The position numbers and the translations under genes were made by a program. The notes below the pieces were generated by a model. It saw only the letters and a list, made by a program, of their open reading frames with translations, ran no database searches and had not been told where the DNA came from. This document shows, one piece after another, positions 10,527 to 18,322 of a DNA stretch of 40,136 nucleotides. Position 1 is the stretch's first letter. Each line of letters starts with the position of its first letter. The DNA is from an uncultured Prevotella sp. GTDB taxonomy: Bacteria > Bacteroidota > Bacteroidia > Bacteroidales > Bacteroidaceae. The stretch is from assembly GCA_947170725.1 (NCBI GenBank), contig CAMVUM010000030.1:1-40136 (forward strand), in the 5' to 3' direction.

Positions 10527-13500
10527 TTATCTTACCACAACTTTCTTCATCTTTCCATCCTTCGTTCTCACGATGTTGACGCCGCGCTGCGGTGAGGCTA
10601 TGCGCCGTCCGTTAAGGTCGTAGACTTCCTTGTTTGCCGGAACATGTGAAGTGATGTCGGTTATAGCATTGGTGAAGTCAACCGGAATACGCAGATAGCT
10701 GATGCGTCCGCGCTGTGTCGCGCTAACAACGATTGTCAGTGAACGTGACTGGCCGCTGACGGTGAGAAGTCCGTCGGGCGTCAGCATAACCTCCGCATCA
10801 TTCTCTGTCACCGGCTCGTCGGCCAAAGCATATGTCACAGTGGCCTCCGTGTCGTCGAAAGAGAAGAGTGAGGATACGTCGATGGATTCCGTCATGTTCT
10901 GCGTCGGTGCTTCAGCTATGATGCGATGGCCGTTGAAATCGTCCATGCAGAAGTAGGTCGGAGTGTTCAGGTAGCCGTAGCTCTTGTCGCTTCCGTCGAT
11001 GGTGAAGCTGACGGAAGTGACCTCACCGAGCGCCCGCAGGTCAACCCACTGCCACGTGTCGAGACAGTAGCGGTCAGCCTCCTTTGCCGGACGATAGTCG
11101 GCAAGATAGTATTCGATGTCGGCCGTAGTGCCGTCCGTGCGATGGCCTGTGAAGATAATCTTCAGCCACGAGCCTTCCGTGAACTTCTGGGCGTAGGAGT
11201 CGCCGTTAAGGATTGAGTTCATGGCATACGCACTGCTTGTCACATAACATCCGCGCAGCGAGTCGCCCTCCGCTCTGTTGAGCACCCGGACGTCGCCTCC
11301 AGAGAATGCCACGACGAAGTTTGCCGAGCCGTTGCGGCCTCCGCCCGTTGCGGCGTTATACTGGTCAGCCAGCGTTGTGAAGTCGCTTGACGTCTTGTTT
11401 GAATACGCGAAGCCGCTCCACGAGTTCCAGTCAAGGCTGTAGGTGTTGCTGAAACTGTATGAGCCGCTCACGAACGAGCCGGCCAGCTGAGTGTCGCCGT
11501 AGACTCCAGTCATGGTCTCGCCCTTCGTGTCAGGACCGTTCCACGCACTCTCGCCATCCAGCCAAAGGTTTTCGAATGTTGCCGTGACGGCCTCGCCCGT
11601 CACGACAACGCGGCATGTGTCGGCCGCAGTCTTGCCGTTGGCGTCGGTGACTGTCACCACATAGTCGTCACATTCCGTTGGAACATACTCCGTAGTGACC
11701 TCCGTGTCGATGGCATCGGCCGTTGTCGTGCCTATCTCCTCGCGACGGCCGTTGGTCCATACGAGGGTGAACGGTGCCGTACCGGCCGTCACCGTAGCCC
11801 GCAGGACAGCCGCAGAACCGGCCTCAACGGTATCACCAGAGGCAACGACGGCGGCATTAGGAATTTCGACTATTGTCTCACCGGAAGCGACGAAAGCCTC
11901 GCCGGCCTTCACACCGCTCTCCGCACCGCGCAGACTCCGCACCACCGTATATGGGACATAGCGTCCGCCTGTCAGCAGATCCTTGACCGTCACCTGAACC
12001 TCGATGCCCGCACGCATGGTCACTTCCATGCCGCTCGCCGTGATTTCGGCTGCCTCAGGGGCGGCTTCACCTTCCGGACGCACCATGACGAAGGCACGGC
12101 CGTTCATATTGGAACGCACACCAATCACGGCGGTCGTATCCGTCATATATCGTGCCACAGGATAGCCGTCGGACACGGCGGGCGCCTCCGTAGAACCGTT
12201 ATATTCGTATGCACCTATTGTGGGCTGTCCGGCGCGCGGCGTTCCGCAGATGTCGGTTGTCACGTATGCCAGCGGCTGAGCGCTGAGGAGCGAGCCTTCG
12301 GCGGCGGGTTCAAGTATGTCGTCGCTCAGGAACGTCACGGTCTCAGCGTGGCTGTCGCTCTCACCCGTGAGTGCGGTCCAGTCGTCAAATGTCGCGATGT
12401 CCGTCTTGTTATACGCCAACACACTGCCCGAAGTGCTCAGGACGTTGTTGCTGAACGTGACGGTCTGCTCGTTGCCCTCCTTGTAGAACCGGTAGACATA
12501 GCCCCCGGCCTCATTCTGAAGGATATTGTTGACCGCTGTGACGCCCTCATTCATGGCGTCGTTGAACCACAGGGCTGCGCCGGCAGCCTCGCCGGTGAGG
12601 CGCACCGTGTTGTTGGCGATGCAGACGTGTGACGACGGCGAACCTATCTGCATTCCGTAGGTCGACATGCTGCGGCTGTTGACGTTCAGTTCATTGTTCG
12701 TGATGATCATCGGGGCGTCCTCCTTACCGATGTTCTGACGCACGTAGAGAGCGTTGACGGTCTTTTCCGAGGCCAGCGCGAAACGGTTGCCGCTGATGAC
12801 GGTGCCCACGGGCCAGGACTCGCGGACGTTGATGTCAATGCCGTAGTAGGTCGACGCCGTGGCGGCAATGTTGTTCTCAATGGTGTTTCCTGTTATGCGC
12901 GAGCCCAGTTCGTCATATGAATAGATGGCCTTTGCCCCCTGATTGCGCAGGACACAGTTCTCGATGACGCCTCCACGCTGCTTCGGCAGATTCATCGTGC
13001 TCGTTCCAGTGAGCCGGACACCGATGTATCCGCCTTCCAGCAGACAGCGGCGGACGGTCAGGTAGTCGTTGTTGGCGTTGGCTTCGCTCTTGGCGTAGGT
13101 GTAGATAAGGTTGATATCGTCGCTGTATGACGTTGTCGTTTCGGCGTGGATGTAGCAGCTGTCTACCGTCACGTGTCGGCTCATGTTCTTTATGTGGAGC
13201 ACGCCGGGATAGTTGACGTCGGTTGTCGTCAGCTCAACGCCGCGCAGAGTTATCCAGTCGGCTCCGGCGATAGTGAACACTCCGTATTCATGGAACATCT
13301 TGTCGTCCGAATATGCCGGCTCCGTGTAGCGGTCGTGATATATCTTCACGTCACCCCAAAAGCCCGTCTCGCTCTCAATCGTGATGGTGTTCTGCTCCGA
13401 CGCGCCCGCAATTTCGGGCACGCAGACCTGCTCGTTGTATATACCGCGGGCTATTCGGATTACCACCGGACCGTCAATACCGTCGGCAATGGCGTCGACC

Positions 13501-16500
13501 GCGCCCTGGATAGTGCCGTAGTCAGCGCCCGCACCGACGGTCAGCACTCCGTGGAAACCGCTCTTCACCGTTGCCGAAGCCGTTGCTTCCGCATCGTCGG
13601 GCCCCTCGATGACGTTGCCTGCGGCCGTCGCCAGCGATGCCACACGTGCCGTAAGGACAGCTCCGTCGGCAGCATCGGTCGCCACATCAGCCGTCACCCA
13701 GAACTTATAGACGCCGTTGCGGCTGATTTCATAGTCGCCCGTGACAGTGCCATTACCGACCACAGACGCACCATTGTCGCCTGTTATTTCTTCCGTCAGC
13801 GTCTCGGCGCCATAGAGGTTTGCGTCGGAGAAGCTGCTGATGGTGTCGGTTGCGTAGACACGCACGTTCTTCAGGCCTGCCTCGCGAGCTGCCTCAACGA
13901 CTATGGAGCTGATGTGCAGCGGGTCGTAATCACCCTCGGCGGTCACGTCCAGACGTACCACGGGAACGACGCTTTGGCCGCGCAGCATCGTGGCTGGCGC
14001 CACGGCCGTGGCCTTCAGGTCGATGACGGTCATTGGCTTCTTGCGGTAAGAGCTTACCGTGATGGCTAAATCAGGCTGCGAATAGGAGCTGCGCGAAACA
14101 AAGCGCACAGTCATACGACCGTCGGCAGCATCGGAAACGTGGTATTCCGGCGACGCTGTGGAGCCGCGGTAGGTAGCAACGAGATTCTCCGGAACGACCT
14201 CCGAACCGTTATATATATATAATGTGTCCTTATTGCTGAGCGAAAGGGCGGTGAAGTCGAGCTTTATGACCTCACCCTCGGCGCCCGGCACAAACGTAAC
14301 AACGCCCTCGAAGTCCTTTGACGAGGGAGCGTTCTGACCGCCGTCGTCATAGAAGTCGATGTGGCCTCCGGCCGGAATGACAACCTCGCCGTTGGCTCCC
14401 GGCTTCATCAGATAGATGTTCTTCACTATGCGTTCGCCCTCAGGGTCGCCATTCTCCACGGCCGTTGTCTGTCCGTCGGCGGTCACAGAGAGCAGTGCGG
14501 CGTCGATGACAGCGTCGCTCTGAGCCTCTGCCGACGGGTCGACACAAAGGACGAACCAGTTGTCGCCCTCCTCCAGCGTCACCGGAGAGATGGCAGTGAG
14601 TGTCAGACCGGATGTTTCGCCTCTGACCTCAGAAACGGCCACAGGAGTGGCGGAGGTTGCGGGAACAGTGGCCGTTCGGCCGGTATAGTAGAGCGAGGCG
14701 GCGGCAATGTTGGCCTGAAGCCCCTTCAGGTCGAAATCCATGGCCTCCAGCCGGCAGTGGCTTAGGTCGCCGGTGGTGCATACGTTGACCGCGAGAATGT
14801 CATGGCCGGAGGTTCCTCTGGGAATGACTTCCGTGGACGACTGGCAGACGACGATGTTCTCGACCTTCATCGGCTGCTGGAGATATTCGCTCACCGTGGC
14901 CTCGAAGCCCTTCGCCGTGTAGTAAGAAGCGCTCTCGTTCGGGCTGAAGACCACCGTCAGGGCGCCGTCGGCTGCCGTAGAACGCAACACGCGGCCCGGT
15001 CCTACGGACTTCATGTCGGCCGATGTAAGTTCCCAGAGAAGTTCGCCATCGGTACCGTTGCCGCTATATACGCGGAACTTCGACTTTGAACCGTAGGATG
15101 TGGAGGCATAATAGAGGTCGAAACTGGAGAAGTCAATCTGGCATACCATACCCTCATGGACGGGCTGGAAGATGTTGATGCGGTCGTCCGTTCCGGCCTC
15201 ATAATCCGATGAATATTCGTTCTTCGTCTTTGTGCGGAACGTGATACTGCCGTTGACGCTCTTCGTCACCGTTCCCTGACCGGCCTGCGAGAGCACGATG
15301 TTCTCAACCGTACGCACGCCCTCCGGGCTTCCGTTGTCCACGCTGACGGTTTCGCCGCCCAGCACGACGGAGGTCAGAGCGACGTCAATGGTCTGACCGT
15401 TGACGGCCATATCGCTGACGGTATATGCCAGCCAGAAACGGTTGTCGCCTTCGGAGAGCCGGACAGGCTCTGTGGCAACAATCTCGAAGGCGTCGGCCGT
15501 CACGTCGGTCTCGCCCACCTTGACTGCGGTAGAGAGGTTGGCGTCATAGCCGGTATAATATAATGTGGCGTGGGTAACGTTTCCGTATGTCCCGGCCGTG
15601 GTCATGAAGAAACGGTCGGCGGTCAGCACAGGCTCCGTTCCCTCGGTGAGGATGTTCATCCGGAGAATGGGCTGACCGGTGTCACCGGCACATACCGTGC
15701 CGTCAGTCACCTGCAAGACATCAATATTTCCGGCGGCCATCGGCAGCGGGGTGAAGAGACTCACAGCGGCCTCAAAGCCGTCGGAGGTCGACGACGTGCC
15801 GTTGTTGGCCAACTCTACGGTCAACGCACCGTCCGGCGAAGTGGAATGGATGATGGCCGTCGTTCCGCTCATGACGCGGCGGATGAGCCGGTCGGGGCGG
15901 GCCTCCGTGCCGTTGTAGACGTTGAGATACTGATAATATATCGAGCCTTCAAAGAGCCTGACCTTCGTGAAGTCCACCTGCACCTTCTTCCCGTCGGCTC
16001 CGGGCAGGAACGTCACCGTTCCGGAGAATCCTCCGGTCACCTGTCCGTCGGGTCCGCCGTCGTCATAGAAAGCCAGCGGAACGTCGCCGACTGTGATTGT
16101 CTGCGCCTCCGAGCTCATCATGGCAAGTGCCGGATTGGTCACGGTCGTGGCTTCTGCGGCCGCAAACGGAACGACACCGTCAGGATGGGCTGCCGTCGTC
16201 ACGGAGGTTACGCCAACCGCCACCTTAGCGCCCACGGCAGCCGACGCAAGAAGGTCGCCGCCGATGGTCAGGGCATTGCGGCCGTTGGTGAGCTGACGGT
16301 CAAGGACGAAGACATAGCCGTCGCCGTCAGCCTCGACCGTGGCAGAAACCTGACGGAGAGCCTTGCAGCTGCTTCCCTCGCCTTCATAGAGGCGGAGCGA
16401 CAGCGGGTCTACAACGCCCTCGTTGACCGGAAGGCGGAAAGCGATGCGGGTCAGCCGGTCGGCATTCATAACGCCCGTGGCGTCGACATAGACTCCGGCC

Positions 16501-17144
16501 AACACCACCGACTGCCTGACAGACGGCACTACGGCCACATTGTCGTAGGAAGCGCCGGCACCGGTGACTGTCATGTTCTCCAGACGGACGCAGCGGACGC
16601 GCGCCGTCCAGCCGTCACAGGCTTTGGCGTAGACCCAGTGCATGCCTACGGAGAGTATGCCGTCAGGGGACGTCGACCACAGGGTATGGTCAGTGAACGT
16701 TCCGTCCATGGTCTCGATGACGTCACCCTCGGGCAGCAGCGTCGTTGATTTGACGCCGTAGGTCGTCGTCGGCCACGAGAATGTGTTGTCGGCGTCTGGT
16801 TCGCCGCTGTAGACAGTCACCTCGCCGGGATAGTTTTTGACCGTTGAAGAGGTGTTGTCGTTCCGTACGTCGAACGAATCGAACGTCACCTGAACCGACA
16901 TGCCCTCGACAGCCGGCTTGAAGACCGTCATTGACAAAGTATTGTTTGTCGAACTCGCAGACATCCGGTCCGTTCCCTTCGGGTCGTAGAATGTCAGTTC
17001 TCCGTCCGCCGGAACCGTCACCGTCTGTTTTCCGAACTGCGGCTGCAGCACGGGCCCGCCGGTGTCCTGCGCCGTGACGGAGACAGACGCGAACAGTGCC
17101 GCGACTGACAGCATCATGATTTTGAATTTCTGTTTTTGTTTCAT
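10527..17144 (-). CDS. Giant secreted protein: CUB-like repeats, beta-helix, DUF4465, sorting tail
   Basis: A 2205-residue exported protein with a signal peptide (about 1-26, cleaved after VTAQ). I see CUB-like domains near residues 45-190, 350-460, 625-755 and 918-1035, each with an FYD(D/P)GG-type start or a (L/V)Y(I/S)YNG/SGN turn. Between them lie stretches resembling the N-terminal domain of Bacteroidetes sialidases (LYYTG, EGDNRFWLAYTV). Residues about 1196-1645 look like a right-handed beta-helix, and about 1750-1850 an Ig/PKD-like segment. Residues about 1853-2075 match DUF4465 (WSGFAYSN, YYLADYRPAKEADRYCLDTW, TPTYFCMDDF). The last 35 residues form a short type IX-like tail. No catalytic motif was recognised. 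The gene is monocistronic, and its leader carries a cobalamin riboswitch. I infer a cell-surface protein made when B12 is scarce, probably in B12 capture. Confidence 0.85.
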   Translation of the reverse strand: MKQKQKFKIMMLSVAALFASVSVTAQDTGGPVLQPQFGKQTVTVPADGELTFYDPKGTDRMSASSTNNTLSMTVFKPAVEGMSVQVTFDSFDVRNDNTSSTVKNYPGEVTVYSGEPDADNTFSWPTTTYGVKSTTLLPEGDVIETMDGTFTDHTLWSTSPDGILSVGMHWVYAKACDGWTARVRCVRLENMTVTGAGASYDNVAVVPSVRQSVVLAGVYVDATGVMNADRLTRIAFRLPVNEGVVDPLSLRLYEGEGSSCKALRQVSATVEADGDGYVFVLDRQLTNGRNALTIGGDLLASAAVGAKVAVGVTSVTTAAHPDGVVPFAAAEATTVTNPALAMMSSEAQTITVGDVPLAFYDDGGPDGQVTGGFSGTVTFLPGADGKKVQVDFTKVRLFEGSIYYQYLNVYNGTEARPDRLIRRVMSGTTAIIHSTSPDGALTVELANNGTSSTSDGFEAAVSLFTPLPMAAGNIDVLQVTDGTVCAGDTGQPILRMNILTEGTEPVLTADRFFMTTAGTYGNVTHATLYYTGYDANLSTAVKVGETDVTADAFEIVATEPVRLSEGDNRFWLAYTVSDMAVNGQTIDVALTSVVLGGETVSVDNGSPEGVRTVENIVLSQAGQGTVTKSVNGSITFRTKTKNEYSSDYEAGTDDRINIFQPVHEGMVCQIDFSSFDLYYASTSYGSKSKFRVYSGNGTDGELLWELTSADMKSVGPGRVLRSTAADGALTVVFSPNESASYYTAKGFEATVSEYLQQPMKVENIVVCQSSTEVIPRGTSGHDILAVNVCTTGDLSHCRLEAMDFDLKGLQANIAAASLYYTGRTATVPATSATPVAVSEVRGETSGLTLTAISPVTLEEGDNWFVLCVDPSAEAQSDAVIDAALLSVTADGQTTAVENGDPEGERIVKNIYLMKPGANGEVVIPAGGHIDFYDDGGQNAPSSKDFEGVVTFVPGAEGEVIKLDFTALSLSNKDTLYIYNGSEVVPENLVATYRGSTASPEYHVSDAADGRMTVRFVSRSSYSQPDLAITVSSYRKKPMTVIDLKATAVAPATMLRGQSVVPVVRLDVTAEGDYDPLHISSIVVEAAREAGLKNVRVYATDTISSFSDANLYGAETLTEEITGDNGASVVGNGTVTGDYEISRNGVYKFWVTADVATDAADGAVLTARVASLATAAGNVIEGPDDAEATASATVKSGFHGVLTVGAGADYGTIQGAVDAIADGIDGPVVIRIARGIYNEQVCVPEIAGASEQNTITIESETGFWGDVKIYHDRYTEPAYSDDKMFHEYGVFTIAGADWITLRGVELTTTDVNYPGVLHIKNMSRHVTVDSCYIHAETTTSYSDDINLIYTYAKSEANANNDYLTVRRCLLEGGYIGVRLTGTSTMNLPKQRGGVIENCVLRNQGAKAIYSYDELGSRITGNTIENNIAATASTYYGIDINVRESWPVGTVISGNRFALASEKTVNALYVRQNIGKEDAPMIITNNELNVNSRSMSTYGMQIGSPSSHVCIANNTVRLTGEAAGAALWFNDAMNEGVTAVNNILQNEAGGYVYRFYKEGNEQTVTFSNNVLSTSGSVLAYNKTDIATFDDWTALTGESDSHAETVTFLSDDILEPAAEGSLLSAQPLAYVTTDICGTPRAGQPTIGAYEYNGSTEAPAVSDGYPVARYMTDTTAVIGVRSNMNGRAFVMVRPEGEAAPEAAEITASGMEVTMRAGIEVQVTVKDLLTGGRYVPYTVVRSLRGAESGVKAGEAFVASGETIVEIPNAAVVASGDTVEAGSAAVLRATVTAGTAPFTLVWTNGRREEIGTTTADAIDTEVTTEYVPTECDDYVVTVTDANGKTAADTCRVVVTGEAVTATFENLWLDGESAWNGPDTKGETMTGVYGDTQLAGSFVSGSYSFSNTYSLDWNSWSGFAYSNKTSSDFTTLADQYNAATGGGRNGSANFVVAFSGGDVRVLNRAEGDSLRGCYVTSSAYAMNSILNGDSYAQKFTEGSWLKIIFTGHRTDGTTADIEYYLADYRPAKEADRYCLDTWQWVDLRALGEVTSVSFTIDGSDKSYGYLNTPTYFCMDDFNGHRIIAEAPTQNMTESIDVSSLFSFDDTEATVTYALADEPVTENDAEVMLTPDGLLTVSGQSRSLTIVVSATQRGRISYLRIPVDFTNAITDITSHVPANKEVYDLNGRRIASPQRGVNIVRTKDGKMKKVVVR

Positions 17145-17180
17145 ATAATATTATTATAAAAAAAAGACTCCTCCTCTTCT

Positions 17181-17222
17181 GACCTCCCCAAAGGGAAGGA
17201 ACCCGCGTGGGTGAAGGGCTGC
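17181..17222. repeat. GC-rich repeat in the leader of the giant gene
   Basis: CCTCCCCAAAGGGAAGG followed by ACCCGCGTGGGT contains two small palindromes and resembles the other CCCACCCC/GAAGGG arms in this window. It lies between the riboswitch and the start codon. On the minus strand it is followed, some 20 bases on, by a run of eight T residues just before the ATG. Confidence 0.5.
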
Positions 17223-17433
17223 GGTATAAGGGTGATGTATAAAGGGGCAAACACGTCCGATGCCCGAAGCCCAGAAATCTCCTGCTGCTTTTGAAGGTAT
17301 GCAGAGAAATCTGAAGCCGCACGGCTCTCCCTTTTTTTGTGTGGGGGGAGCTGTCGGGGGCCTATTGGTCCTTTATTGTTACTCTTATTTCACTCCGGGC
17401 CCATCCCTCGGGGCCGCTATGGAGTTTCGGCAA

Positions 17434-17600
17434 GGCAGGTCTTCTGACTTTGTTGTCCGGCGCGGAGGCCTTCCCGGTCTTTCCGATGTTTGACCAGTGG
17501 CTTTATCTCCGTCGCCTGAAAGACAACTTACAGCAGCGGGACTGTCCGGGATTTCCACCCGATTCCCTTTTTAATCACTTATGCAGTGAACCATTGCCGG
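17434..17600 (-). promoter_or_regulatory. Cobalamin riboswitch
   Basis: The minus strand carries the hallmarks of the B12 aptamer in order: GGGAATCGGGTGGAAATCCC and GACAGTCCCGCTGCTGTAA (plus-strand 17511-17568), GCCACTG near 17503, GGGAAGGC near 17475, and the B12 box AGTCAGAAGACCTGCC at 17434-17449. The first downstream gene on this strand is the giant secreted protein, starting 290 bases after the aptamer. Known family behaviour is repression by bound cobalamin. The expression platform is not obvious. I see no clear intrinsic terminator right after the aptamer, so control could be translational. Confidence 0.94.
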
Positions 17601-17602
17601 TG

Positions 17603-17632
17603 CAAAGGTAAACAAAAACTTTGATATTCAAA
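17603..17632 (-). promoter_or_regulatory. Promoter of the riboswitch transcript
   Basis: Minus-strand TACCTTTG at 17603-17610 and TTTG at 17629-17632 with 18 bases between match the Bacteroidetes promoter. The -7 box is identical to that of the rRNA promoter in this window. Transcription would begin only a few bases before the riboswitch. Confidence 0.8.
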
Positions 17633-17948
17633 TATTCCAGCGTTCTTCTTCAGGAAAAAAGGAGAAAAAAAGTAAATGGGGGAATTTGACGGATACTCCT
17701 TTAACGGAAAACGGCCGGCAGAAAACAAAAAGCAGAAAACGATTGACAAAAAACGGCAAAAACACTCTCGAAACGGCCTCAGGAGCAGCCTCTATTGAAA
17801 ATATTTCACCGGAGGACGCAAATAACGGAATCTCGCGCGTGCAATCATAATCAATTGTCTATAAAACAGTTATACCGTTATTTCACAATCTGTGCAGTTT
17901 TTGAACGCCGGAAAACCGCTTTTTCGGGCCCCAAAACCATGATTTTCC
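17633..17948. other. Gene-free stretch
   Basis: I see no convincing coding sequence, promoter or stable structure in these 316 bases. The sequence is rich in A runs in its first half. Confidence 0.5.
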
Positions 17949-18059
17949 ATGCCGTAAAGGCCTGCCTGGGTCGCGGCGGGGCCGCTTTCGCAATGCGACA
18001 ACGGCCCCGTTGCAATGCCGTAAGGGCCCCGCGGCAACCTAAGCAGGCCCTTACGGCAG
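17949..18059. repeat. Long imperfect palindrome with TGCCGTAARGGCC repeats
   Basis: The two ends (17949-17983 and 18024-18058) are imperfect reverse complements over about 35 bases. The core motif TGCCGTAA(A/G)GGCC occurs three times, two direct and one inverted. A smaller palindrome, CAACGGCCCCGTTG, lies in the centre. It could fold into a branched structure as RNA or DNA. It is probably a dispersed repeat. A structured small RNA is a less likely alternative, since no promoter was recognised. Confidence 0.6.
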
Positions 18060-18202
18060 AACCGAGGCATTCAGACCGTGCTTCCGGCACATTTCAACCG
18101 TTCTAAAACGAGTTTCTTTTTTGTCGCCGTTTTTCACACAGCAATTTTTACATGGAAGAGAAGGATTCTTGGCACAATACAGCCATACTCCGATATAACT
18201 CC

Positions 18203-18244
18203 ATCGGTCTGATGAACCGTTTTTTTCCGGTTCATCAGACCGAT
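18203..18244. repeat. Perfect 17-bp hairpin downstream of the nucleoside kinase
   Basis: Arms at 18203-18219 and 18228-18244 are perfectly complementary around an 8-base loop, TTTTTTTC on the plus strand. It lies about 80 bases beyond the stop of the minus-strand kinase gene and could end its transcript, but no T run follows the stem on either strand. It may be a repeat or protein-binding palindrome instead. Confidence 0.6.
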
Positions 18245-18322
18245 TATAACCATATCATTATGCGCCAGCCTTTTGTTCGTCAGTCAAACGTGTCCACTCT
18301 AATATTATGAAAAACCCCATTT

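Noticed and set aside
12348..16748. Several long plus-strand open frames opposite the giant gene (for example 13146-14069 and 15570-16748)
   Set aside because: They are antisense shadows of a GC-rich coding sequence with a clear signal peptide, domain order and tail on the minus strand. Their translations are Arg/His/Val-rich without domains.
17870..18106. Overlapping short open frames in both strands over the long palindrome
   Set aside because: They arise from the palindrome's GC-rich composition and have no recognisable product.
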